DNA from: Spirochaetales bacterium Spiro_12
GTDB taxonomy: Bacteria > Spirochaetota > Spirochaetia > Treponematales > Rectinemataceae
Reading direction: 5' to 3'
Assembly (NCBI GenBank): GCA_001603165.1
Contig: LVBN01000009.1
Coordinates: forward strand, 1 to 43,494
Length of the DNA stretch: 43,494 nucleotides
Shown here one piece after another: positions 16,174 to 23,381 of this stretch (positions are counted from its first letter, which is position 1; each line of letters starts with the position of its first letter). The translations under genes were made by a program, and so were the position numbers. The notes beneath the pieces are model-generated. The model worked only from the letters and a program-made list of their open reading frames with translations. It did no database searches and was not told where the DNA came from.

Positions 16174-17676
16174 ATGGATAGTATAGGAATCGGAATCATC
16201 GGATGCGGAAGGATTGCCGATATGGCGTACGAAGGATACCGGGCGATACCGGCGGTCCATATTGCCGCCGTCTGCGATTCCGATGAAAAGACAGCCCTGC
16301 GCCGCTGCGCCGAATGGGGGGCGCAAAGACACTACACCGACTACCGGAGGCTGTTGGAAGATCCCGCCGTGGACGCGGTGGAAATACTCACCCCCCATAC
16401 CTCCCATGTCGATATCAGTCTGGATGCCATGGCAGCCGGAAAGCATCTGGCTTTGCAGAAACCCATGACCATCGATAGGGTAAGCGCAGAGCGGCTTGTC
16501 CGCGCCGCCGCCTCGGCCGCGACAGTGTGCAAGGTTACGGAAAACTACCTCTTCCACCCACCTGTCCGATTCGTTTCCCGAATAATCGGGGAGGGGTACA
16601 TAGGCAAGCCCTCGTCTCTATCGATCAAGCTGATAGCCGGCGGCAAGGGGGGCTGGCCGGTTCCCCCTTCGGCCTGGGCCTGGAGGCTCAGGGAATTTGC
16701 CGAAGGCCGGGGAATGCAGACCTTCGATCACGGGCATCACCTTTGGTCCACCGCGAGATTTCTCCTGGGGCCGATAGAAAAAGTATCAGCCTGGATCGGG
16801 ACAACAGCGTCGGTGATCGATTCCCCCGCCGCCGTCATGTGGAAGTACAGGGGGCGGGAAGCCTTCGGTCTCTGCGAATACGTGTACAGCCAGGAAATGG
16901 AAATACCTTCCCGTTATTACGCTAACGACGAATGGATACAGGTTTCTGGTTCGGCCGGCCTCGTCACGATAAATCGCTGCACGGGAAATCTCCTCGCGGG
17001 TCCTTCGGTGAGCCTCTATTCCGGAAACGAATGGCGGCATTTTCAAATTCCCTCGGATTGGAAATTGGGATTCGTCGGTTCGGCATGGAATTTTGTCAGG
17101 GCGATTCGGGGTGAAGAGAAGCCCCGGCTCAGCTTTCCGGAGGCGATGGAAGTCCTCTCGATCGACCTGGCCATCGCCCGCTCGGCTGAAACGGGAAGGG
17201 AAGTGCGCCTTAGGCCGGATGGCGCCATCCTCTCGCCCCTGAAGGCTTATGTCGAAAAGCGGGGCGAACTCCGGGAGGCCCGGGCGGCGAAGCGCCTGCT
17301 GGCAAAAACGGAGAGCCTGGAGAATTCCGAGAAATCCTGCCTTCTGGCGGTTCAGCTCACCCGAGGGCTTCCTTCCAGGATGAGCTCCCCGGCGCTCGTG
17401 CGGGAGGATATGCGGATTGGTCTGGAACTGGCCGGGGCCGCATTTGCCGGAGGCGTAAAGCGAATGTCCGTCTTCTTTATGCGGGGAGGGGAGGTTCGTG
17501 TCGAGGAAGACCGGCTTCCGGCCGATCCGAATCTGGTAATTACAAGCTCCGCCAGCGCCTGGGCCGATGTTCTATCGGGAAAGCAAACGATCGAGTCGAC
17601 CTATTTGCATGGGAAATTGAAACTGACCGGAGCTATAGAAACTGCGCTCAGCCTGAAGAAGCTGCTCCGTTTGTAG
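16174..17676 (+). CDS. Gfo/Idh/MocA oxidoreductase fused to a C-terminal SCP2-like domain
   Basis: This is a 500-residue protein. The N-terminal Rossmann part has the NAD(P) loop IGIIGCGRIAD (residues 6-16), and the usual EKP catalytic motif reads QKP (95-97). The C-terminal substrate domain has FDHGHHLWSTARFL. This part ends near residue 370, about the normal family length. The remaining 120 residues resemble the SCP2/sterol-carrier fold: a charged first helix, then strands and the typical ending WADVLSGKQTI...GKLKLTGAIETALSLKKLL. Such a fusion is not one I recognise. ATG 16174 follows GGAAGG by 7 bases. It is the last gene of the rightward operon and its end overlaps the convergent iclR gene by 29 bases. 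Probable NAD-dependent sugar dehydrogenase or redox-assisted glycosidase; substrate unknown. Confidence 0.82.
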   Translation: MDSIGIGIIGCGRIADMAYEGYRAIPAVHIAAVCDSDEKTALRRCAEWGAQRHYTDYRRLLEDPAVDAVEILTPHTSHVDISLDAMAAGKHLALQKPMTIDRVSAERLVRAAASAATVCKVTENYLFHPPVRFVSRIIGEGYIGKPSSLSIKLIAGGKGGWPVPPSAWAWRLREFAEGRGMQTFDHGHHLWSTARFLLGPIEKVSAWIGTTASVIDSPAAVMWKYRGREAFGLCEYVYSQEMEIPSRYYANDEWIQVSGSAGLVTINRCTGNLLAGPSVSLYSGNEWRHFQIPSDWKLGFVGSAWNFVRAIRGEEKPRLSFPEAMEVLSIDLAIARSAETGREVRLRPDGAILSPLKAYVEKRGELREARAAKRLLAKTESLENSEKSCLLAVQLTRGLPSRMSSPALVREDMRIGLELAGAAFAGGVKRMSVFFMRGGEVRVEEDRLPADPNLVITSSASAWADVLSGKQTIESTYLHGKLKLTGAIETALSLKKLLRL

Positions 17677-18445
17677 GCTCGGTCCCGGTAAGGAGCTTGT
17701 TTATCGCCGCCGCGGCTTCCTGTATGATGCCGATATTCCGTTCAAGGTCCGGCAGCCCTCTGTCCTTGGTTCCGGAGATGCCGATGGCGGCGATGATCTT
17801 ACCTTGGTAATTGATTATCGGGCAGGCGAGACAGACCACGTTCGGTTCGTATTCTTCGATATCCGTTCCGTACCCTTTGGCTTTTACCTCGTCGAGTTCC
17901 CCGCTTAAGGCGTCTAGGTCGGTGATAGTCCGTTCCGTGAAGCGCCTCAGCGTCTGTCCGCCGAAAAGAATATCCAGCTCTTCCCGGGAATAGTCGCAAA
18001 TAAGGCACTTGCCGACCGCGGTGCAATGAAGCTCCTCCGTGTCTCCTATGTTCGTGTTGGTCAATATCCGGTTCGTTCCCTGCTCTCTGTCAATGAATAC
18101 GGCCTGGGTACCCGATTTAACCGCAAGATGGGCATTTTCCTGGGTTTTCCTCGCTATTTCCCGCAGATAGGGCGAGACGACCACGGGAAGCTTCATTTGC
18201 TCGTAGATCGACGAGGCCAGGCCGAAGATTCCGAACCCCGGTTTGTAAAGCTTTTTCCCCTCCTCCTGCCTGACTAATCCGTGCCTGGACAGGGTGGTGA
18301 GGATGCGGAATACAGAGCTCTTATCCAAATCCATCACCTCGGCGAGCTCGGTCAGCGTAAGTTTTTTTTCCGGATGCGAAATGATGTATTCGAGGAGAAG
18401 GAGAGCCCTGTCCACCGATTGGATGACCGTGTATTCTTCTTTCAT
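17648..18445 (-). CDS. IclR family transcriptional regulator
   Basis: A 265-residue regulator. Residues 5-70 form the IclR winged helix (SVDRALLLLEYI, TLTELAEVMDLDKSSVFRILTTLSRHGLV). The ligand-binding domain follows, with HLAVKSGTQAVFID, ELHCTAVGKCLI and ACPIINYQGKIIAAIGISG. IclR proteins are usually local repressors or activators of sugar, aromatic or organic acid genes. It converges on the oxidoreductase gene and is the only regulator of the locus, so it probably controls both divergent promoters at 11325-11399. A TATACT box lies 9 bases before the ATG and overlaps a palindrome like those at the two promoters, suggesting self-regulation. No clear ribosome site is seen. Confidence 0.93.
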   Translation of the reverse strand: MKEEYTVIQSVDRALLLLEYIISHPEKKLTLTELAEVMDLDKSSVFRILTTLSRHGLVRQEEGKKLYKPGFGIFGLASSIYEQMKLPVVVSPYLREIARKTQENAHLAVKSGTQAVFIDREQGTNRILTNTNIGDTEELHCTAVGKCLICDYSREELDILFGGQTLRRFTERTITDLDALSGELDEVKAKGYGTDIEEYEPNVVCLACPIINYQGKIIAAIGISGTKDRGLPDLERNIGIIQEAAAAINKLLTGTEPTNGAASSG

Positions 18446-18454
18446 TATAACCTA

Positions 18455-18464
18455 AGTATACAAT
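18455..18464 (-). promoter_or_regulatory. -10 box and operator-like site of iclR
   Basis: On the minus strand TATACT (18455-18460) lies 9 bases before the ATG, within AGTATACAAT. The GTATAC palindrome followed by AAT resembles the TTGTACAAT sites at 11324-11399. The -35 is poor. An mRNA from here would be nearly leaderless. Confidence 0.4.
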
Positions 18465-18579
18465 AATAATTGGAATTTGTTGTTCGGTAATTAAGGCCGA
18501 TTGGGGTTTATTTCGAGATATATGCCTATAAAAAAGCCGACAGTCATAAAGAAAAGAACCAATCGCATGGGCGCTTTGC

Positions 18580-18609
18580 TTGACATTTCCCCGTTTTCAG
18601 CCTGATAGT
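18580..18609 (+). promoter_or_regulatory. promoter of the cobalamin riboswitch-sucCD transcript
   Basis: A consensus -35 TTGACA (18580-18585) is followed 17-18 bases later by TGATAGT (18603-18609). Transcription would begin a few bases before the riboswitch P1 stem. Between iclR and this promoter (18465-18579) nothing else was recognised. Confidence 0.55.
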
Positions 18610-18611
18610 AA

Positions 18612-18812
18612 GACGTCGCAGGTTTCCGTCCCGCCCCCTTTCAGCAGGGAAGCGGCGCGGAATCAAAAGGGAATCCGGCGAGAATCCGGAACTGCCCCGC
18701 AGCGGTATGCGAGAACGAACGCCGTTTATGGCACTGGGAGCGCCACGCCCCTGGGAAGCTTCGGCTAGTAGGAAAATGACAAAAGGGCTCGCGAGTCCGA
18801 AGACCTGCCTGC
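18612..18812 (+). ncRNA. cobalamin (B12) riboswitch aptamer
   Basis: The conserved core is easily read: AAGGGAATCCGG, then GAATCCGGAACTGCCCCGC, then GCACTGG...CTGGGAAG, and finally the B12 box AGTCCGAAGACCTGCCT (18794-18810). The closing stem P1 pairs GCAGGT (18618-18623) with ACCTGC (18803-18808). The order and spacing match the adenosylcobalamin riboswitch class. It precedes a sucCD pair, not a B12 transport or synthesis gene. It would sense B12 and adjust expression of the downstream genes. Confidence 0.93.
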
Positions 18813-18814
18813 GA

Positions 18815-18868
18815 TCCGTCCTCATCGAAGAGGACGGAATTCATCGACTCGCCCGAGGGGGCGGAAGG
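18815..18868 (+). promoter_or_regulatory. riboswitch expression platform (hairpin plus Shine-Dalgarno hairpin)
   Basis: A perfect 9-bp hairpin (18815-18823 with 18830-18838) follows the aptamer. It has no U-tract, so it is not a standard terminator. A second small hairpin, CGCCC with GGGCG (18850-18854 with 18859-18863), runs into the ribosome site GGAAGG (18863-18868). Control of translation initiation by masking the ribosome site is the likelier mode. Confidence 0.5.
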
Positions 18869-18874
18869 CGAACC

Positions 18875-20071
18875 ATGAACATCCACGAATACCAAGCCAA
18901 GGAGATTCTTGGTCGTTACGGCATTGCTGTGCCCAGGGGAAGACTGGCGGTATCGGCGCGCGACGCGGCGATTACCGCCGACGAGTTTGGCGGCCATGTC
19001 GTCGTCAAAGCGCAGATCCACGCAGGCGGACGAGGCAAGGCGGGCGGCGTGAGGTTTGCCGCGACGCGCGATGAGGCTGCTAGCCTGTACGAGGAATTCC
19101 TGGGTATGCGCCTTATAACAAGGCAGACCGGCCCCGAAGGGGCACGCGTCCGTCGTGTCTATATTGAGGAAGCCCTCTCCATAGCCAAGGAATATTACCT
19201 ATCGTTGTCCATCGATCGGAAGCACGCGCGGATCGCCCTCCTCGCCTCGGCGGCGGGCGGCGGCGATGTTGAAGAGGCTTCGCAGGGAGCATTCGCCCGG
19301 GTACTCATCGACCCCTGCCTCGGTCCGACGGCGCATTCGATGCGTGCCCTCGCTGTATCGCTTGGGCTCGAAAGCGCTTGTCGTCGGATGTTCTTCGGTA
19401 TGGTTCAAAAACTCTACGAAGTCTTTACTTCCTGCGATTGTTCCCTTCTTGAGATCAACCCGCTGGCCCGGCTCTCCGACGGCAGGCTTCTTCCTCTGGA
19501 CTGTAAGATTTCTTTCGATGACAACGCCCTCTTCCGACATTCCGAACTCTTGGCGTACCGAGATATCGAGGAGGGCGCGCCGGAGGAGTTCGAGGCATCC
19601 AAGTATGGGCTTACCTATGTGAAACTCGACGGCGATATAGGATGCATGGTAAACGGCGCCGGACTTGCGATGGCCACCCTCGACGCCCTCTTGCTCAGGG
19701 GAGGGACGAGCGCCAATTTTCTTGATTTAGGAGGAGGGGCGAGCAAGGAAGCGGTAAGAAAAGCTTTCTCGCTTATTATCGAGGATCGCCGCGTCAAGGT
19801 GATTCTTATCAACGTGCTCGGCGGCATAGTGCGCTGCGACGTGGTGGCGGCGGGCGTCGCCGAGGCGATCGCGGAGGCTTCGACGGCGAGTTACGCCCTG
19901 CCGAAGCGCCACATACCCATCGTGGCGCGGTTCGCGGGGAATCGGGCAGGGGAGGGGCGTTCTCTCCTCGAAGCGATCAAAGACGACGTCTTCCCGATTC
20001 GATTCGCCGAAACCATGGATGCCGCGGCGACGCTGGCGGCAGAGGCGGCTGGCGCCGAAGGAAGGAGGTAG
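18875..20071 (+). CDS. sucC: succinyl-CoA synthetase beta subunit homologue (ATP-grasp)
   Basis: This 398-residue ATP-grasp CoA ligase subunit, with the SucD-like partner, would make succinyl-CoA (or a related acyl-CoA) from the acid, CoA and a nucleoside triphosphate. Family features are MNIHEYQAKEIL at the start, KAQIHAGGRGKAGGV, EINPLARLSDGRLLPLDCKISFDD, and GCMVNGAGLAMATLD followed by FLDLGGGAS. The length is close to the normal 388. ATG 18875 follows GGAAGG by 6 bases; longer in-frame starts would run into the riboswitch. A cobalamin riboswitch controls it, which is unusual. A link to B12-dependent methylmalonyl-CoA mutase is possible. Related malate or other dicarboxylate CoA ligases share these motifs, so substrate is not certain. 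Confidence 0.86.
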   Translation: MNIHEYQAKEILGRYGIAVPRGRLAVSARDAAITADEFGGHVVVKAQIHAGGRGKAGGVRFAATRDEAASLYEEFLGMRLITRQTGPEGARVRRVYIEEALSIAKEYYLSLSIDRKHARIALLASAAGGGDVEEASQGAFARVLIDPCLGPTAHSMRALAVSLGLESACRRMFFGMVQKLYEVFTSCDCSLLEINPLARLSDGRLLPLDCKISFDDNALFRHSELLAYRDIEEGAPEEFEASKYGLTYVKLDGDIGCMVNGAGLAMATLDALLLRGGTSANFLDLGGGASKEAVRKAFSLIIEDRRVKVILINVLGGIVRCDVVAAGVAEAIAEASTASYALPKRHIPIVARFAGNRAGEGRSLLEAIKDDVFPIRFAETMDAAATLAAEAAGAEGRR

Positions 20072-20076
20072 GTTCC

Positions 20077-20967
20077 ATGTCGATTCTCGTCGATAAAGAT
20101 ACGAAACTCATTGTGCAGGGGATAACGGGAACCGAAGGACTGTCACACGCCCGGGCGATGCGCGACTATGGTACCAGGGTGTTGGGGGGGGTGTCACCGG
20201 AGAAGCCCGGCGAAAGGATAAACGGGTTTCCCGTCTACAGGAGCGTAACGGAGGCGAAGGCTGAGACAGGGGCAAATACTTCGGCGATCTTCGTCCCACC
20301 TGCAGGCGCCGCCGATGCCATTCACGAAGCGCTTGAAGCCGGGATTGAGCTTATCGTCTGTGTTACGGAAGGCATTCCCGTGGCCGATATGATTCGCATC
20401 CGCAGAGTCCTTCCCGATTATCCCGCATCGCGCCTGATCGGCCCCAACTGCCCGGGCGTGATCAGTCCCGGCAAGGCGAAGGTGGGGATCATGCCCGGGG
20501 CTATTCATGCCCAGGGCTGCGTGGGCATCGTCTCGCGCTCCGGAACGCTTATGTATGAGGCGGTGGCGCAGCTTGGAGCGCTCGGGCTCGGCGAATCGAC
20601 CTGCGTCGGAATAGGGGGAGATTTTCTTGTCGGGATGGATTATAGGGAAGTTCTTGCTCTTTTCGAGGGCGATGACGAAACCAATGGAGTGTTGCTCATC
20701 GGGGAGGTCGGCGGTATGTCTGAGATCGAAGCCGCGGAATACGTTCGCTCGACTATGACGAAACCGGTGGCAGCGTTCGTCGCGGGAAAATCGGCACCCA
20801 GGGGGCGCAGAATGGGGCACGCCGGAGCGATTGCCGAAGATTCGGCGAGCTCGGCTGCCTCGAAAATGGAAGCGCTTCTTTCAAGGGGGCTGACTGTCAT
20901 CGAGGACCCCGCTTGCATGGGGCAAGTGCTGAGCTGGATGCTTCAAAACTCTCCAATTCTATTATAG
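20077..20967 (+). CDS. sucD: succinyl-CoA synthetase alpha subunit homologue
   Basis: This 296-residue CoA-binding subunit pairs with the SucC-like protein. Seen are SILVDKDTKLIVQGITGTEG (CoA-binding Rossmann part), RLIGPNCPGVISPGKAKVGIMPG, SRSGTLMYEA, and RRMGHAGAI with the phosphohistidine His248. The usual GGDPFIG loop reads GGDFLVGMD, and the normal GGTTAPPGRRMGHAG reads GKSAPRGRRMGHAG. The nucleotide or acid specificity may therefore differ. An AGGAGG site precedes the ATG, 6 bases after sucC. The last few codons are AT-rich and the base composition drops sharply here. The C-terminal end may have been altered when the adjoining island inserted. Confidence 0.86.
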   Translation: MSILVDKDTKLIVQGITGTEGLSHARAMRDYGTRVLGGVSPEKPGERINGFPVYRSVTEAKAETGANTSAIFVPPAGAADAIHEALEAGIELIVCVTEGIPVADMIRIRRVLPDYPASRLIGPNCPGVISPGKAKVGIMPGAIHAQGCVGIVSRSGTLMYEAVAQLGALGLGESTCVGIGGDFLVGMDYREVLALFEGDDETNGVLLIGEVGGMSEIEAAEYVRSTMTKPVAAFVAGKSAPRGRRMGHAGAIAEDSASSAASKMEALLSRGLTVIEDPACMGQVLSWMLQNSPILL

Positions 20968-21220
20968 GGCCACAGTGCGACGAGCAGGGTCGAATCGTCT
21001 ATAGTGAAATGCATAGTAGCGTTTCTGTTTCATTGGGAGTTTTAGGACCATCATTTTATTTAGACATTGATTCTGTCAAAGGTGTAGCACCCTCTGGTTT
21101 TCAGACCATTGTGTTGCTGATTTATTCTTGGCCTCCGGTTGAACCGCATGTTTAGTCGAGAAAATGGATGAGTACTCTTATTTCTCAACACGAAAACTGA
21201 CAAGGTGTATATAAGCCATA
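20968..21220. other. gene-free AT-rich junction after sucD
   Basis: There is no convincing gene, only a short open frame continuing from the sucD region that resembles nothing I know. It marks the change from GC-rich to AT-rich sequence and separates two convergent transcripts. No terminator hairpin was recognised. Confidence 0.4.
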
Positions 21221-21586
21221 TTAGGTTTCTTCTTTCTGATCGTAAAGTTGAAGGTTTACTCCATTAAGGCCATCGAAGAAAGCTATCTTAAGGCCTAAAC
21301 CGCGATCAACAGGTTCTTTTATAAATTTTACGCCTTTCGCTTTCAAATCACTGGCTGTCTTTTCAATATCATCTGTTTTAATAGATAAGTGATGCACCCC
21401 AAGCCTACCCAACCTTTCATCATCTTTGTATACTTCTTTTGCGATCAACTCAATCCGGACATTTCCTGCGTCCAGATGAAGCGATTTCGCTTTTCTACGA
21501 ATTACAGACATCCCTAACACGTTTGTATAATAATCAATTGCTTCGTCAAGATTATCGACTAGTATTGCGACTTTCCAAATTTCCAT
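21221..21586 (-). CDS. VOC (glyoxalase/bleomycin resistance fold) family protein
   Basis: A 121-residue single VOC module. It starts with WKVAILVDNLDEAIDYYTNVLGMSVI and ends with GVHHLSIKTDDIEKTASDLKAKGV and FFDGLNGVNLQLYD. The His in GVHHLSI and the Glu in IELIAKE are candidate metal ligands. Proteins of this size act as lactoylglutathione lyases, dioxygenases, epimerases (such as methylmalonyl-CoA epimerase) or isomerases. AAGGAG lies about 11 bases upstream. It is the last gene of the leftward operon and its AT-rich codon use matches the rest of the island. The role in the pathway, perhaps epimerising a keto-acid intermediate, is guesswork. Confidence 0.8.
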   Translation of the reverse strand: MEIWKVAILVDNLDEAIDYYTNVLGMSVIRRKAKSLHLDAGNVRIELIAKEVYKDDERLGRLGVHHLSIKTDDIEKTASDLKAKGVKFIKEPVDRGLGLKIAFFDGLNGVNLQLYDQKEET

Positions 21587-21616
21587 AATCTTAAAACTCC
21601 TTAAGATAAGTATTAA

Positions 21617-22378
21617 TTATCCACGCGCATCTGACAGATGATTTTTTGCCGCGCTAATTAAAAGAGCCTTTAAATGAACTCCGATGATTCCGAATCCTTT
21701 ATTAATCATTGACTTCGGATCCTCACCATTTTTTAAAGTAATTCCAATAGTCTTGCCTGTCTTTTTTCCTACGGCAAGGATTTTGTTCATAGCATCTTGC
21801 ATGAGAGGATGATCAGGTTGGCCGGTAACTCCCAACGCTTTGGATAAATCCGTAGTGCCTATTATTACTGCATCCAAGCCTTGAGTGCTTAATATTTCTT
21901 CTATATTATCAATTCCAATTGCACTTTCAACTATACCTATTGCCATGGTTTCACAATTAGCGGAAACGGCATATTTTGCCAAGGGTTCTGTTAAGCCGAA
22001 ATCGGAAGCATGAACGGAAGCAAGGCTTCTTTTGCCTTCAGGCTCGAATTTGACAGCATCTACCAAACGTCGTGCAGTTTCGGCGTTATCCATCTCGGCA
22101 ACAATAATTCCATGGACTCCAGCATCGAGGTAAGGAAGTATTACTTCCGCACGGTTCTCCGGAACCCTGACCAGCGTTGTAATTCCACGCAACTCAGCAG
22201 CAAGGACCATCGGTACGACACTTTCGACGTTAAGGGAAGAGTGGAGGCAGTCGATATTGATATAATCAAATCCAAGCAGGCCAAGAATCTCAGCACTCTG
22301 AAGCGAAACTTCTTGTAATGTAACACCTAGGGCAGGTTCTCCATTAGCCAGTTTGGATTTCATTTTGTTAAATCTCAT
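21617..22378 (-). CDS. HpcH/HpaI family class II aldolase
   Basis: A 253-residue metal-dependent pyruvate (or oxaloacetate) aldolase of the HpcH/HpaI/GarL type. It cleaves 2-keto-3-deoxy sugar acids or 4-hydroxy-2-oxo acids. Family features: FDYINIDCLHSSL with the catalytic His, TLVRVPEN with the pyruvate-binding Arg, MAIGIVESAIG with a metal-binding Glu, and DAVIIGTTDLSKALG. The usual acidic residue before the His (in DGEH) is Leu here, a small departure. ATG 22378 has GGAGGG upstream; an upstream ATG at 22405 has none. It lies between the SMP-30 lactonase and the VOC gene and is probably the step that yields pyruvate. Confidence 0.88.
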   Translation of the reverse strand: MRFNKMKSKLANGEPALGVTLQEVSLQSAEILGLLGFDYINIDCLHSSLNVESVVPMVLAAELRGITTLVRVPENRAEVILPYLDAGVHGIIVAEMDNAETARRLVDAVKFEPEGKRSLASVHASDFGLTEPLAKYAVSANCETMAIGIVESAIGIDNIEEILSTQGLDAVIIGTTDLSKALGVTGQPDHPLMQDAMNKILAVGKKTGKTIGITLKNGEDPKSMINKGFGIIGVHLKALLISAAKNHLSDARG

Positions 22379-22415
22379 ATTATATTCCCTCCACTCTTTC
22401 ATCAAACAAATATAA

Positions 22416-23294
22416 TCAAGGTATAGCGATACCCTTCACCCCAAGTCTAATACGATAAAGAGATGTTGAAGCACATAGATATAAGGTCTTCCAATCGTCG
22501 TCACCCCACGCGAAATTAGCTGCTTTTTCTGGAGGAAGAATAGTACCAAGATGGTCGCCGGATGGATTGAATACCCAAATGCCAGGACCGGGGCCAGAGC
22601 AATAGACATTCCCCTCGGAATCGACTTTTAAACCATCAGGTACTCCCGGCTGTTCACCTTCAAGCTTTGCGAAAAGCCTGCCGTTAAAAATGGTTCCATC
22701 TTTTCTCACATCATAAACTCTAATGAGCTTGTCTTTTGTATCGTTGATATAAAGCAATGATTCATCCGGAGAAAAAGCCAGGCCATTAGGTTTAGTAAAC
22801 TCTTTTGTTAAAAGGATGAGTTCTTTTCCATCGGGATCAACTCTAAAAACACCAGAAAAATCTAATTCTTGAGGTCTGATTTTCCCGGCTTTATCGGAAA
22901 CAATTCCGGAAGTAGGATCAGTAAAATAAATATTGCCATCTGTTTTAATCACAACATCATTAGGGCTATTTAAGCTTTTGCCTTCAAAATGGGAAGCGAG
23001 TGTAGTCACACTTCCATTTAATTCATAACGTAAAACACTTCTAGCCATATGATTGCAGGATACTATTCGGCCTTGTTTGTCTAAAGCATTCCCATTCGCT
23101 TTGCCGCTAGGATCGCGGAAAACCGTATGCCCTTCCTTGCTAGACCACTTATGCATCTTATCACCATAAATATCGCTAAAAATAAGATATCCGGCATTAT
23201 GGAACCAAATGGGGCCTTCGATGAACTGAAAACCCTCGGCGAGTTTTTCGAAAACTAGAGGGCTTGGAACGATACGCTCGAATTCTTTACTCAC
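22416..23294 (-). CDS. SMP-30/gluconolactonase family lactonase
   Basis: A 292-residue six-bladed beta-propeller of the SMP-30/gluconolactonase/LRE family, likely a metal-dependent sugar-acid lactonase. The metal-binding Glu is in EGPIW, the metal Asn in LNSPNDVVI, and TKPNGLAFSPDE is the typical fourth-blade motif with a nearby conserved Asp. No signal peptide is seen, so it is probably cytosolic. The start is GTG at 23292-23294, preceded by AAAGGAGAAG. It sits between the TctA permease and the aldolase and probably opens a lactone formed from the imported compound. Confidence 0.87.
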   Translation of the reverse strand: MSKEFERIVPSPLVFEKLAEGFQFIEGPIWFHNAGYLIFSDIYGDKMHKWSSKEGHTVFRDPSGKANGNALDKQGRIVSCNHMARSVLRYELNGSVTTLASHFEGKSLNSPNDVVIKTDGNIYFTDPTSGIVSDKAGKIRPQELDFSGVFRVDPDGKELILLTKEFTKPNGLAFSPDESLLYINDTKDKLIRVYDVRKDGTIFNGRLFAKLEGEQPGVPDGLKVDSEGNVYCSGPGPGIWVFNPSGDHLGTILPPEKAANFAWGDDDWKTLYLCASTSLYRIRLGVKGIAIP

Positions 23295-23381
23295 AGGCTT
23301 CTCCTTTTATCATTCTTAATGTTGTCATATAAATACGACATATAGATTCAACTAATTAGTAATAACAAAAAATCAATACTA

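Noticed and set aside
20913-21155. 80-residue frame crossing the end of sucD
   Set aside because: No ribosome site, no recognisable family, and its first part overlaps sucD in another frame. Probably chance.
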